Below are positions 1-12,797 of a stretch of 64,000 nucleotides of DNA, in pieces; position 1 is the first letter of the stretch, and each line of letters starts with the position of its first letter. The notes under the pieces are model-generated. The model ran no database searches and was not told where the DNA came from. It worked only from the letters and a program-made list of their open reading frames with translations. Source of the DNA: Cryptomeria japonica (Eukaryota; Streptophyta; Pinopsida; Cupressales; Cupressaceae); assembly GCF_030272615.1 (NCBI RefSeq), contig NC_081408.1, forward strand, positions 403,089,889 to 403,153,888, written 5' to 3'. The position numbers and the translations under genes were made by a program.

Positions 1-772
1 TTTACCATATTTTCAATAGGTATTTTGATTGTTTCCATGTCTTTTTTTTCTTTGACTAACCATTGGGATATATCATCTTCTATGGTTTCCTTATGGTGGT
101 CACCCCACTTTGTGAAAGTAGTGGTCTTGAATTGAGTGATAACTTTTGAACATTACTAGAATGGATGAGATTTTCTATATGATCTCTGTGAAGGTGGTAG
201 CTTATTGATGCAAAAGGACTCTTTGATGTCATATCACTACAACCTTTATTTTGGTTGTGGACAAGGATCTTAGGGAGAGAAGTGTGTGAGGTGGATGATT
301 TGGATAATGAACTTGGGTCAATGTAAGAAGATGGAGCTTTGCCATTAATGGAAACTTGAAATTAAAGAGTTCCTTTTAAATTGGCGCACTCTTAAAAGGG
401 GCTAAGATCACTTGAATTTTTTTTATCTTAGTTCCATTGGATTGGTGAAAAATGGATGGAACGACCTACATGGCATGTATCCATGTTAGACAAATAGAAA
501 GTTATATGTAATGAAGCTTTTATCATTGGACTAGCTCTAATGGAAAGCGTTATTATACCTTTAGAAGGACATTTTGCATCATCATAGGCTTTGATAATAA
601 TATTCTTTGTTGAATATATGAATGCTTCAAAGTATCCTAATTTTTTTACAAATTTTAAACTACAAATATTCAATCCTACTCCTCCATCTATGAAGAATCA
701 TCTGAATTTATATTTATGTATGAAGACTTCAAGATGGAGAGCGTCATTGTAGATGGGTTTATGAGACATGGC
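1..772 (-). pseudogene. Decayed Tat-like Ty3/Gypsy protease and PR-RT linker (3' part of an interrupted element)
   Basis: On the minus strand, about 430-772 reads as a Ty3/Gypsy aspartic protease. The active-site segment FFIDGGVGLNIC is encoded near 665-705 and is followed by KFVKKLGYFEAF, IKAYDD and a strand pattern ending in a degenerate hydrophobic G-R segment, as in Tat/Athila-type proteases. From 430 down to 1 the frame continues as a low-complexity Ser/Lys-rich linker with stops, where the reverse transcriptase would follow to the left of the window. The upstream gag of this element lies at 12798-15480, separated by the Tekay-like insertion at 778-12792. Frame breaks make it non-functional. 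The family call rests on motif pattern only; a diverged Athila-type element is the alternative. Confidence 0.6.
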
Positions 773-777
773 ATTGG
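773..777. repeat. Target site duplication ATTGG, left copy
   Basis: The five bases just before the left LTR (ATTGG) are repeated exactly just after the right LTR at 12793-12797. This fixes the element ends. Confidence 0.92.
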
Positions 778-3700
778 TGTAGTACCCCTCCTCGATCAAC
801 CTCTTTTGTATGTTTTGTGTTACTTTAGTGACTGTTATGTGGAACATTATTGTATTTTGATTCGGATATTATGCGATGTTATTTCATACTTTATCTGGAT
901 TCATGGTGTATGATTTTATGCAGTATTTCAGTGCTTATGAGTAATGTTATTTTTTATGGATCATTATCACGGACTGACACTTTTCCCTTATATTGCGATG
1001 CGTTATTTATATGTTGCATGTTTGCAAGTGTATTGGGATGCGAGGGGATGATTTTCCTTCACTCACTCCGGTGAGACAAGGAACGTCACGATTCTCCTTT
1101 ATCGGTGTGTTTACCGTGTCTATATGTATATTGTCTATATGCACGTGTGGTTCCTTGGTGCAGGACATTGCAGGTACAAGTATCACGTAGGTACGGGGTA
1201 TCGACTCCACCTGGTTTCACAAGTCTGAGCGTGCCTTATATATATATATATATCCGATGGGAGTGGAGGAGATAGTTGTTGTACCCTAGCTTGACCGCAG
1301 TTACATTTGTGTGAGTGTTGTCAGTCGGTTGTGTTTCCCCATCTAGCTGTTATGCATGTCATGGTGCCTTGGTTTGGTCATTTGAGAGTCATCATTTGAT
1401 CTATCTTGGTTTTGCGTGTTTCTATTTATTTAAATGGTTATTTAATTTAAATGGATGATACTATCTTGTGTTGGCGTAATCATTTAATTATTATGCTCTG
1501 TAATTATTGATTTATTAAATTGATGAATTGCTAGATTAAATGGTTAAATGGCTTAATTTATTGTGTAAAGTTGCATTGATGTTTTTGTGAAATAAATAAA
1601 TTGCCTAGCCATTTAAAAAGGTTAAATACTGATGTTGAAGGAAGTATTTATGGAAAAAGAAATAAATAAAAGCTTCCCTTTTTATTTTTCCATTTTGGCC
1701 TTTTTAATTTAATCATTGGAAAGAATTATTATTTTTGGGGAAAGAAATAAATCTAATTGCCTTTTTAGTTTTAAAATATTTAAATTTGATTGAATGAAAA
1801 CTTTAACCTAGAAGCTTGGGTTAAAAGATATTTTGGGCATCCATTCTGGGATTCACGGCAGGAGAAGAAGAGGATTTTTGGAAATAAAATTCTGGAAAAA
1901 CTTCCTGAAGGAGCTGGAAATTCGACCTGGCTGCAAGACTGGAGTTTCTTCATCCCTTTTGCTTGCTAATTGCTTCAAGGTTGGAGGTTCCCTTCTTGTT
2001 TTGAATTTGTTTTTGAAATTTTCAGTTTGCTTCCTGTGTATGGAAATTTATGTATTCTGCCTGTAGATTCTTTTTGGAATGTTGAAATGGAAGAAAGATT
2101 GCCTGATATAGTTGATTGTGTGATGCTATAAGCATATGGTTGCATTCAGGAAAGGAATTTGTTCATTTCTTCTTTGTTGTGTGTTATTTGTTCATAGCAA
2201 ACAATTTCTTGATTTACCTCTTATTGGAAAGAAAGAATTTTAGATTGGGCTTGTTGGGTGCATCCTTGTTTCTATTATGTCATGATTTGGCTAGCTATTC
2301 TTTCCAGTGTGTTTATTTCACCATTTACCTTGCTAGTAAACTTTTCCTTGAAATTTTGGAAATTGGCACTGTATGTGTGTGCCTGTGAAATAATTCTGGA
2401 AATGGAATGTTCCTTGTGGTAAGTGTTACCAGTTCAAAGTGGTAAGTGTTACCGGTTTGAAGTGGTAAGTGTTACCAGTTTGAAGTGGTAGGTGTTACCA
2501 GTTTGAAGTGGTAAGAGTTACCAGTTCGAAGTGGTAAGTGTTACTGGTTCGAAGTGGTAAGTGTTACAAGTTTGAAGTGATAAGTGTTACCAGTTCGAAG
2601 TGGTAACTGTTACCAGTTCGAAGTGGTAAGTGTTACCAGTTGGAAGTGGTTAGTGTTACCAGTGGTAGAAGCACTACCAGTAAGTGGCGTATGCTACCCC
2701 AGCAGTAGCACAACCGCGGGTTGGTTTGACCCCCGCTTCGCTTTGAGCCCTCACCGGTCTCCAAACCGGTTTGTGTTAAGAACTTAAATTTAATAAATGG
2801 AATGTTTAAAGTGGTATCGTGTGATGTAATGTGAGTTTCATGTGATTTTTATTATGTGGTTAATAAATTTATCAATGAAAATTAAGGCATGAATTAGAGA
2901 TTCAAATGGGTAGATTTGGAATATTGATTTGGAAATTGATTAGATGTGACTGCTGGAAAGGAGTGTTTTATTTAATTTTCAATCAATGATGTTGCAAGTG
3001 TTTATGATGCTAATATTTTCAAAGATTGTCTGAGTGCAAATTTGATGTATTTAGTTGTCCTTGCAAGTGTTTATTGTGATATTTTGGTATGTGGTTCAGT
3101 CATCTTGTGGTGGTGTAATTGGTACCTTGACCAAGTGATATATGTTGGCTTTGTTGTCTTAACCATGTAGTGTCTTTGTCTTATGGTTAGTCAAGAGTCA
3201 GTATGTCCTTGTTTGACCACTTGTTTCTGATAGTGGTGTTATGGATGTCTACTTCGCCATAGGGTCCTCGGGGAGTGACCATTCTTGTGTAGTGCCCTTT
3301 GAGAGAGTGGTTTCCGCTTGGGGGTTGCACCCAAAGTTGTAGGCATTACGGCCCAGCGAAAGTCAGATAATAACTGGTAATCTAATGAATTGATTAGGTG
3401 GGTCGTATCATATCATTAATAAAGATAATTGTACCTCGTGCGTAGGTGAGTGCTAGTACAGGGCTCATAATATTCTGAGAAGGCCTGGAATGACAAACCA
3501 ACCACCTTGTCTTCACGAAAGGCTGGTAGGGTCCGCATGAGACTTATTTGGAACCGGACGGTCGGGAGAGGTTACCAGGAGAGTGAGCCGGGACCTATGG
3601 AGGTTGTACCAGGGTAACCATCTTAAGCTATGCGATGACACTCTCTCATTTGGTTCACTTGTGTTTTGTGATGTCAGTTCGCTTGTGTTTGTGAAGTTGA

Positions 3701-4426
3701 GTCACCTAGATTCTTGTGGAGTCTTATTGTGTTGTCATGGAGTCGTATTGTTTTGTTGACCATGTCATGCTTATGCTTGTTTGAGGGTCCTCAGCTATCT
3801 CCTAGCACGGTGGGGTGATTCCTTTTGGGAATTACATGGTCAGGTGGTAGTGCCACTTCCCATCGGATGTTTGGATTTGTTCCTTCATGCAAGGATTGGT
3901 TCGCAGGTGTTCCTGTGGTTCGTGACTCATGCTTCATATCATGTTTTGAAGATTATTGGTATTTGTAGACCTATGTGTTCATTGTATCATTGTAATATTG
4001 ATCTTATGTAACCTTGCAATTGGATGAGATCTATCCTTTATGTTTATTGAGAAGCTATGTATTGGAAGAGTAATGTAATCCTATGTTTGGATGTTTTTAT
4101 CAAGTTTCCTTGATGATGTTAGTAAATGCTTATTGAAGTGGAAATTATGTTGTATCCTTTCAATCTTTCTATGATGAATCTTTATTTGCTTATGGCTTCT
4201 TGTGATCATTGAGTTAATGATGCATATGTGGATTTATGATGATGTGAAATTTATTCTTGAAGTTAATTCTTCGTTGGTAACCCTTAAGGAATATAGGTGT
4301 AAGTCTTTCGCTTGTGTTATCATGCATGTTGTGAAAATGCACTTATGAAGTTTATACTTTTTTTAAAAAAAAATTGTTTCACCCTTGTGGTGGGTTTTCC
4401 TTTGGGGTTCCTGGTGGGGCATTACA
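778..4426 (+). repeat. Left LTR of Tekay-like element (3,649 bp)
   Basis: Starts TGTAGTACCCCTCCTCG and ends GGGGCATTACA. It aligns along its full length with 9306-12792. It contains a short TA run near 1239-1252, AT-rich sequence at 1430-1800, a 23-bp minisatellite at 2419-2666 and no supported gene; the short ORFs in it recur in the other LTR without conserved protein features. At about 3.6 kb it is long for a chromovirus LTR. Confidence 0.92.
2419..2666. repeat. 23-bp minisatellite, about 11 copies, in left LTR
   Basis: The unit is close to AAGTGTTACC(A/G)GTT(C/T)GAAGTGGT. The GTTACC block recurs every 23 bp from 2425 to 2655, giving 11 copies. The right LTR has only 4. Confidence 0.92.
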
Positions 4427-4428
4427 TT

Positions 4429-4440
4429 TGGTATCAAAGC
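4429..4440 (+). other. Primer binding site, initiator tRNA-Met type
   Basis: TGGTATCAAAGC lies two bases after the left LTR end. It differs at one position from the usual plant initiator-Met primer site TGGTATCAGAGC. Confidence 0.85.
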
Positions 4441-4579
4441 CCATGATTCAACACTGGGTACTCTGGGTTTGCAGTGAACCCATTTGCCTTGACCTTTTTG
4501 TGTAGGTCTTGTGGTGTGACTTCCTTGTATCTTTCTTTGCCTTTCATCTGAACTTTTTTCTCTTGTGTAGTGTTAGGTC

Positions 4580-7500
4580 ATGGCTAGGAAAGCCAAGGGA
4601 GGTGGTTGTGTTGGTGGCTGCACTAGAGGTAGAGGAGGAGGAAGGGGTCAAGGTTCCGATCGCCATAGTCCTTCGCCACCACCCACTCATGCAAGTGTGG
4701 ATAGAGATCAGTCAGTTCATCAGGAGGAACCTCATTCAATAGAGCAGGTTCCCGAAAGGGAGGAGCTGCGTCAGATGTTTCATGAGGTGCTAGCTAGACT
4801 AGGCCCCAGACCTAGGGTGGATCAACCCATCCATGGTCAGGTAGAGGAGTCACTTCAATGGATTCCAGAGAGAGAGAGAGAGATCTCCTAGAAGGAGAGA
4901 GGTCCCAGTGGACCCGGATCCAGCTATCTTAGGGCATATGAGGGACTTGATGAGGTCCAATCCTCCGTTCTTTGATGGAAAAGGTACCGGTCTCAAGGCA
5001 GAGACCTGGCTTATCAGTTTAGACCGGTGTTTTGCTATGTATCCTTACAGTAGCAACACCAAGGCGAGATGCACGATCATGTGTCTTGAGAGCTTCGCAT
5101 CTATCTGGTGGAGATTATAGGAGGAGAGGATCGGTGTGAGCATTAACATCGCATCTTGGGAGATCTTTTTAGAGAGGTTCAGGGCACGATTCCTCTCACC
5201 CCAGTGGAGGCAGTCGTGAGCAGATGAGTTACATGCTCTATGCCAGTTTGGGTTGTCAATGGATCAGTTTGAGAACAAGTTCTATGAGCTCAAACAGTAT
5301 GTCAGGATCGGCAATGATGAGGCTATGCTTGTGCAGCACTTCTTGAGGGGTCTTAATGACCGCATTAGTGGAGGAGTGAGAGTTTTTGAGCCTACTTCAG
5401 TAGAGGTAGCCATGGTGAAAGCCAGGTTGGTAGAAAAAAACCTTAGTTGTGCCCATGGAGGCTAGTCTAGAGTTCAAATGGGGAGTGATCCTTTCAATGG
5501 ATCTAGAGGTAGAGGGAATCACTCCTAGACTACTGCACCTTTTAGGGGTCCTCAGGCACCTACAAAGGGTGGACAGCAATAGTAGTAGCAGTCGAGACCG
5601 AAGCAGACCCAGGGCCAGCACGGTGGCATCTCTCAGTCCCGAAAGAGAAAGAGATGGTCGAGGAGTAGGCAGACCTTTCCAGGGCAGTCTTCTCAGGGAG
5701 CATCTCAGGCCCCTAGTGGGGAGAGCTTTCAGCAGTCTAGTGGACCGTCTGGATGTAGAGGACCTGGCAGTGGAGCTTGCTTTACTTGTGGTCAGTTTGG
5801 CCACAAGGCCGCTTAGTTTCCTTGGCGTTCGCATCAATCAGTTAGTCAGAGGCCACCCGCATTAGAGCCGACAGTGGGAGATGCAGGTAGATCCCATAGA
5901 GTATTTGCAGCGGTGGATGACTGCCAGGCTGAGCATCAAAGTACTATGATTGAGACCACATGTGTGTTGCGTGGTACCCCTATCTCTGTACTTTTTGATT
6001 CTGGTGCTTCAGATTCTTTTGTTTCTTCATCCATTGTGGAGCAGTGTGGGGAGCGGTGTGGGCTCATGTCTACTAAGAAGGTAGATAGGTGGCAAGTAGA
6101 GTTGGCTACCAGTATGTGAGTGTTTATCGATGCCTTCGTTCCCAGTTGGGAGTTGGACCTAGGACCCTTTGTCACTTCAGTGGACATTCGAGTCATTCCT
6201 TTGGGGTCCTATGGAGTTGTGTTGGGGATGGATTGGTTATCATCTCATAGCGCTCATGTAGACTATCGTCATAAGACCATAGAGTGTGTAGATGACCATG
6301 GCAGGAGAGTGGGGATCGTTGGAGTTCAATGATCAATATACTTATGTATGATTTCCACTATGCAACTTAGGTAGTGCATGTGTCAAGGGTGTCAGCTTTT
6401 TGTAATTGCTCTTGAGGATGTGGATGAGGGAGAGAGTCGAGAAATCTCTCTTGATGGTCACCCTATTCTTTGAGAGTATGCAGATGTGTTTCCTTGGGAT
6501 ATTCCCGGTATGCCTGTGAAATGAGACATAGTTTTTTGCATTGACTTGGTTCTTGGTGCGGAACCTATTTTGAGAGCACCATATCAGATGACTACTCAGG
6601 AGTTGAGTGAGTTGAAGTTGCAAGTTGAGGAGTTGTTGGCCAAGGGATTCATTCATCCTAGTGTTTCTCCTTGGGGTGCGCCGGTTATCTTTGTCAAGAA
6701 GAAGGATGGTTCTCTTCGATTATGCATTGATTATCAACAGTTGAATAAGGTAACCATCCGGAACTGATATCCATTGCCTCGGATTGATGATCTCTTTGAT
6801 CAAGTGAAGGGAGCCAAGGTGTTCTCCAAGATAGACCTGAAGTCTAGCTATCATCAGTTGCACATTCATGATGTAGACATTCATAAGACAGTGTTTCGTA
6901 CTCGTTATGGTCACTATGAGTTCACAGTGGTGCCATTTGGGTTGACGAACGCACCTTTTGTGTTCATGAGTCTTATGAATGGGGTTTTTTGCACCTACCT
7001 TGACCACTTTGTTCTTGTGTTCTTGGATGACATATTAATCTATTCTAGATCCATGGAAGAGCATGAGGGTCACTTGTGTCAGGTATTGCAGTGCTTGAGG
7101 GAGAATCAACTTTTTGCGAATTTGGCAAAATGTGATTTCTTCCAGTCAAAGGTGAGCTATCTTGGTCATATAGTTTCAGGAGAAGGTGTATCCGTGGATC
7201 CTTCTAAGATCCAAGCCATTGTTGATTGGCCAACACTGACCAATGTTTCTGAAGTTCGTAGTTTCATGGGTTTGGCCAGATATTATCGTCGCTTTGTCCA
7301 AAGCTTTTCTCGGATAGGCCATCCGATTACTTCTCTTTAGAGGAAAGGGAAGAAGTTTGTTTGGTCAGAGCAGTGTGAATTGGCTTTTCGTACCTTGAAG
7401 GAACCCCTTGTTAGTGCTTCGATTTTGGCAGTTCCTGACCCATCCAGAGATTTCATGGTATGCACAGATGCCTCTTTAGAAGGTATAGGTGTGGTGCTTG

Positions 7501-9271
7501 TCCAGGATGGACGTGTGGTTGCCTATGAGTCTCGCAAACTCAAGGATCATGAGTTGAACTATCCAGTTCATGACTTGGAGTTGGCAGCTGTAGTGCATAC
7601 GTTGGTCCGTTGGAGACATTTCTTGTTGGGGCGTCGATTTGAGCTGCATAGTGATCACCGCAGTTTGTAGTATATTTTCACGCAGCCAAACTTGAATGCT
7701 CGACAGCGAAGATGGATGGAATTCCTCTGCGAGTATGATTTTGAGGTTCGTTATATTCATGGGAAAGAGAATGTAGTGGCCGATGCTTTGAGTCGTAGGC
7801 GGCATGAGGTTGCAACATTGTCCCTTGGTGTGGACTTGAGTGAGAGAATTCTTGGAGCTCTTCCTCAAGACACCTGGTATCAAGTTGTTAGAGTCGTGGC
7901 GGAGTCTGGAAGGCCATTGGAGGGTAGATATTCTGGATATACTCTTGAGTCAGATGGTCTTCTTAGACATCTTGGACGGATCTATGTACGTCCTTTGGAG
8001 GGTCTTCACATTTTGATCATGACTAAGGCACATCGTGCACCTTATTCGGCACACCCTGGTGTCAAGAAGATGCACGCAGATCTTAGACAGATATATCATT
8101 GGGCTGGTATGAAACATGACATTGCTGATTTTGTGACCAAGTGCTTGGAATGTCAGCAGGTGAAGGCGGAGCATCAGCACCCTGCAAGGCTTTTACAACC
8201 AAATTTGATACCAGATTGGAAATGGGATATCATTTCCATGGATTTCATAGTAGGGTTGCCTGTTTCTTCGCGGTGTCATGATGCCATCATGGTCATTGTT
8301 GATAGATTGACCAAAGTTGCGCATTTTGTTCCTATTTGATCTTCTTACACTGCAGCAGTGGTGGCACGGGTCTTCTTGGAAGATGTGGTGAGGTTTCATG
8401 GGATCCCAAGGTGGATCATTTCTAATAGAGACCATGTCTTTACATCGGCCTTGTGGACCTCACTTCAGCATGCTTTAGGGACCCAGTTGAACTTCAGTTT
8501 AGCTTATCACCCAAAGACTGATGGTTAGACTGAGCATGTGAATCAGGTCTTGGAGGACATGCTTTGCATGTATGTTATGGATCAGTAGTTGTACTGGGAA
8601 GAATATCTTTGCCTTGTGGAGTTTGCTTATAATAACAGATATCACAGCTCTATAGGCATGTCACCCTTCCAGGCATTGTATGGTCATCCTTACGTACTCC
8701 TTTGAGTTGGGATCAATTGGAGGATAGGGTGTGTTTAGGCCCGGAATTGCTTCATGAGATGGAGTAACAGGTTGAGCAGATTCGTGGGCATTTGGTTGTA
8801 GCCCAGGATAGGCAGAAGAAGTATGTCGATGCTCATAGAGTCGATTGCCAGTGTTCGGTTGGCGACCGTGTGTTCTTGAGAGTGCATCCACGGAAGAGTT
8901 TGATTCGTTATGGAAAGGGTTCTAAGTTGGCGCCTCATTTTGTAGACCCTTTTGAGATCCTTGAGAGGATAGGACCTGTTGCCTACCGTCTTACCTTGCC
9001 GCCGAGTCTATCCCTCATCCATGATGTCTTTCATGTTTTTGTTCTTCATCCTTATCATTGTGATGTGACCCATGTTCTTGATTGGAACGCTTTGCAGGTC
9101 GAGGACGGGCACCTTTCCATGGAGCCCGTGCGCATCCTTCAGCATCGGGATTTGACCCTCAGGGGTCATACCATCAAGCAAGTAAGAGTCCTATGGGACC
9201 CCAGTGATGAGTCCTCTGCGACTTGGGAAAATACAGTGAAGATGAGAGAGATTTATTCTTATCTGTTTTAG
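4580..9271 (+). pseudogene. Tekay-like gag-pol polyprotein with chromodomain, disrupted
   Basis: ATG at 4580 opens a basic Gly/Arg-rich N-terminus. Gag core is at about 4908-5460, and a zinc knuckle (CFTCGQFGH, last Cys replaced by Phe) at about 5775-5820. Protease DSGAS is at about 5997. Reverse transcriptase spans about 6546-7100 with FLDDILIYS near 7020. RNase H (CTDAS, HSDHRSL) is at 7380-7790. Integrase spans about 8030-8690 with H2C2 finger and GMSPFQALYG. A C-terminal chromodomain-like segment (WDPSDESSATWE) is at about 9130-9268. The frame shifts at an AG repeat (4867-4882) and once near 8690. In-frame stops at 5118, 6117, 6765, 7338, 7668, 8337 and others look like single C-to-T changes. 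It is normally the packaging, replication and integration polyprotein, and is not functional here. Confidence 0.92.
4867..4882. repeat. AG dinucleotide repeat at a gag frameshift
   Basis: Eight AG units sit where the gag frame changes from that of 4580 to that of 4908 onward. Slippage here is the simplest cause of the frameshift. Confidence 0.6.
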
Positions 9272-9295
9272 GCTTCTAGGAGTAAGCCTAGGCTT

Positions 9296-9305
9296 GGGGG
9301 GAGGA
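9296..9305 (+). other. Polypurine tract
   Basis: GGGGGGAGGA directly precedes the right LTR (TG at 9306), the expected plus-strand primer site. Confidence 0.85.
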
Positions 9306-12300
9306 TGTAGTACCCCTCCTTGATCAACCTCTTTTGCATGTTTTGAGTTACTTCAGTGACTGTTTTGTGGAACATTATTATAGTTTGATTCGGATATTAT
9401 GCGATGTTGTTTCATACTTTATCTGGATTTATGGTGTATGATTTTATGCAGTATTTCAGTGCTTATGAGTAATGTTATTTTTTATGGATCATTATCATGG
9501 ACTGACACTTTTCCCTTCTATTGTGATGCGTTATTTATATGTTGTGTGTTTGCAAGTGTATTGGGATGCGAGGGGTTGATTTTCCTTCACTCACTCTGAT
9601 GAGACAGGGAACGTCACAATTCTCCTTCATCGGTGTATTTACCGTGTCTATATGTATATTTTCTATATGCACATGTGGTTCCTTGGTGCAGGACATTGCA
9701 GGTACAAGTATCGGGTAGGTACGAGGTATCGACTCCACTTGGTTTCACAGGTCTGAGCGTGCCTTATATATATATATATATATATATATATCTGATGGGA
9801 GTGGAGGAGATAGTTGTTGTACCCTAGCTTGACCATAGTTACATTCGTGTGAGTGTTGTCAGTCGGTTGTGTTTCCCCGTCTGGTTGTTATGTGTGTCAT
9901 AGTGCCTTGGTTTGGTCATTTGAGAGTCGTCATTTGAACTGTCTTGGTTTTGCGTTTTTCTGTTTATTTAAATGGTTATTTAATTTAAATGGATGATGCT
10001 ATCTTGTGTTGGCATAATCATTTAATTATTATGCTCTGTGATTATTGATTTATTAAATTGATGAATTGCTAGATTAAATGGTTAAATGGCTTAATTTATT
10101 GTGTAAAGTTGCATTGATATTTTTGTGAAATAAATAAATTTCCTAGCCATTTAAAAAGGTTAAATACTTATGTTGAAGGAAGTATTTATGGAAAAAGAAA
10201 TAAATAAAAGCTTCCCTTTTTATTTTTCCATTTTGGCCTTTTTAATTTAATCATTGGAAAGAGTTATTATTTTTGGGGAAAGAAATAAATCTGATTGCCT
10301 TTTTAGTTTTAGAATATTTAAATTTGATTGAATGAAAACTTTAACCTAGAAGCTTGGGTTAAAAGATATTTTGGGCATCCATTCTGGGATTCACGGCAGG
10401 AGAAGAAGAGGTTTTTGGAAAGAAAATTTTGTAAAAACTTCCTGAAGGAGCTAGAAATTCGACCTGACTACAAGATTGGAGTTTCTTCATCCCTTTTGCT
10501 TGCTAATTGCTTCAAGGTTGGAGGTTCCCTTCTTGTTTTGAATTTGTTTTTTAAATTTTCAGTTTGCTTCATGTGTATAGAAATTTATGTATTCTACCTA
10601 TAGATTCTTTTTGGAATGTTGAAATGGAAGAAAGATTGCTTGATATAGTTGATTGTGTGATGCTATAAGCATATAGTTGCATTTAGGAAAGGAATTTGTT
10701 CATTTCTTCTTTGTTGTGTGTTATTTGTTCATAGCAAACAATTTCTTGATTTACCTCTTATTGAAAAGAAAGAATTTTAGATTGGGCTTGCTGGGTGCAT
10801 CCTTGTTTCTATTCTGTCATGATTTGGCTAGCTATTCTTTCCAGTGTGTTTATTTCACCATTTACCTTGCCGATAAACTCTTCCTTGAAATTTTGGAAAT
10901 TGGCACTGTATGTGTGTGCCTGTGAAATAATTTTGGAAATGGAATGTTCCCTATGGTAAGTGTTACCGGTTCGAAGTGGTAAGTGTTACCGGTTCGAAGT
11001 GGTAAGTGTTACCGGTTGGAAGTGGTTAGTGTTACCAGTGGTAGCAGCACTACCGGTAAGTGGTGTTTTTTGCCATGGCAGCAGCACAACCGCAGGTTGG
11101 TTTGACCCCAGCTTAGCTTTGAGCCCTCGCCGGTCTCCAAACCGGTTTGTGTTAAGAACTTAAATTTTATAAATGAAATGTTTAAAGTGGTATTGCGTGA
11201 TGCAATGTGAGTTTCATGTGATTTTTATTATGTGGTTAATAAATTTATCAATGAAAATTAAGGGATGAATTAGAGATTCAAGTGGGTAGATTTGGAATAT
11301 TGATTAGATGTGACTACTGGAAAGGAGTGTTTTATTTAATTTTCAATCAATGATGTTGCAAGTGTTTATGATGCTGATATTTTCAAAGATTGTTTAGTAC
11401 GGATTTGATGTATTTAGTTGTCCTTGCAAGTGTTTATTGTGATATTTTGGTCTGTGGTTCAGTCATCATGTGGCAGTGTAATTGGTACCTTGACCAAGTG
11501 ATATATGTTGGCTCTGTTGTCTTAACCATGTAGTGTCTTTGCCTTATGGTTAGTCAAGAGTCAGTATGTCCTTGTTTGACCACTTGTTTCTGATAGTGGT
11601 GTTATGGTTGTCTGCTTCACCATAGGGTCCTCAGGGAGTGACCATGCTTGTGTAGTGTCCTTTGAGAGAGTGGCTTTCACTAGGGGGTTGCACCCAAAGT
11701 AGTAGGCATTACGACCCAACGAAAGTCAGATAATAACGGGTATTCTAATGAATTGATTAGGTGGGTAGTATCATATCATTAATAAAGATAATTGTACCTC
11801 GTGCGTAGGTGAGTGCTAGTACAGGGCTCATAATGTTCCGAGAAGGCCTGGAATGGCAAACCAACCACCTTGTCTTCACGAAAGGTTGGTAGGGTCCGCA
11901 TGAGACTTATTTGGAACCGGACGGTCGGGAGAGGTTACCAGGAGAGTGAGCCGGGACCTATGGAGGTTGTACCAGGGTAACCATCTTAAACTATGTGATG
12001 ACACTCTCTCATTTGGTTCACTTGTGTTTTGTGATGTCAGTTCCCTTGTGTTTGTGAAGTTGAGTCACCTGGATTCTTGTGGAGTCTTATTGTGTTGTCA
12101 TGGAGTCGTATTGTTTTGTTGACCATTTCATGCTTATGCTTGTTTGAGGGTCCTCAGCTATCTCCTAGCACGGTGGGGTGATTCCTTTTGGGAATTACAT
12201 GTTCGGGTGGTAGTGCCACTTCCCATCGGATGTTCGGATTTGTGCCTTCATGTGAGGATTGGTTCGCAGGTGTTCCTATGGTTCGTGACTCATGCTTCAT

Positions 12301-12792
12301 ATCATGTTTTGAAGATTATTGGTATTTGTAGACCTATGTGGTCATTGTATCATTCTAATATTGATCTTATGTAACCTTGTAATTGGATGAGATCTATCCT
12401 TTATTTTTATTGAGAAGCTATGTATTGGAAGAGTAATGTAATCCTATGTTTGGATGTTTTTATCAAGTTTCCTTGATGGTGTTAGTAAATGCTTATTGAA
12501 GTGGAAATTATGTTGTATCCTTTCAATCTTTCTATGATGAATCTTTATTTGCTTATGGCTTCTTGTGATCATTGAGTTAATGATGCATATGTGGATTTAT
12601 GATGTTGTGAAATTTATTCTTGAAGTTAATTCTTCGTTGGTAACCCTTAAGGAATTCTAGTGTATGTCTTCCACTTGTGTTATCGTGCATGTTGTGAAAA
12701 TGCACTTATGATGTTTATACTTTTTTTTTTTTTTTTTAAATGTTTCACCCTTGTTGTGGGTTTTCCTTCGGGGTTCCTGGTGGGGCATTACA
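9306..12792 (+). repeat. Right LTR of Tekay-like element (3,487 bp)
   Basis: Matches 778-4426 from TGTAGTACCCC to GGGGCATTACA. It has a longer TA run (about 9765-9791) but only four 23-bp minisatellite units. The 162-bp length difference from the left LTR is almost exactly seven units (161 bp). No gene is supported in it. Confidence 0.92.
10952..11040. repeat. 23-bp minisatellite, 4 copies, in right LTR
   Basis: Same unit and position as 2419-2666 but with only four GTTACC-centred copies. Confidence 0.9.
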
Positions 12793-12797
12793 ATTGG
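12793..12797. repeat. Target site duplication ATTGG, right copy
   Basis: Exact copy of 773-777, immediately after the CA end of the right LTR. Confidence 0.92.

Larger units (their letters stand above)
778..12792 (+). mobile_element. Tekay-like Ty3/Gypsy chromovirus, complete but decayed
   Basis: A 12,015-bp LTR retrotransposon with all landmarks: left LTR 778-4426, initiator-Met-type primer binding site, gag-pol pseudogene, polypurine tract 9296-9305, right LTR 9306-12792, and a perfect ATTGG duplication outside. LTRs begin TGTAGTACCCC and end GGGGCATTACA. Domain order gag-PR-RT-RNH-INT-chromodomain places it among chromoviruses, most like the Tekay/Del group. It is inserted in opposite orientation into an older Tat-like element. 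LTR-to-LTR differences are frequent and the coding frame carries many stops, so it is old. Confidence 0.93.

Noticed and set aside
5397-5837. 146-codon minus-strand frame
   Set aside because: It lies antisense over the Gag tail and zinc knuckle of the Tekay element; no domain features.
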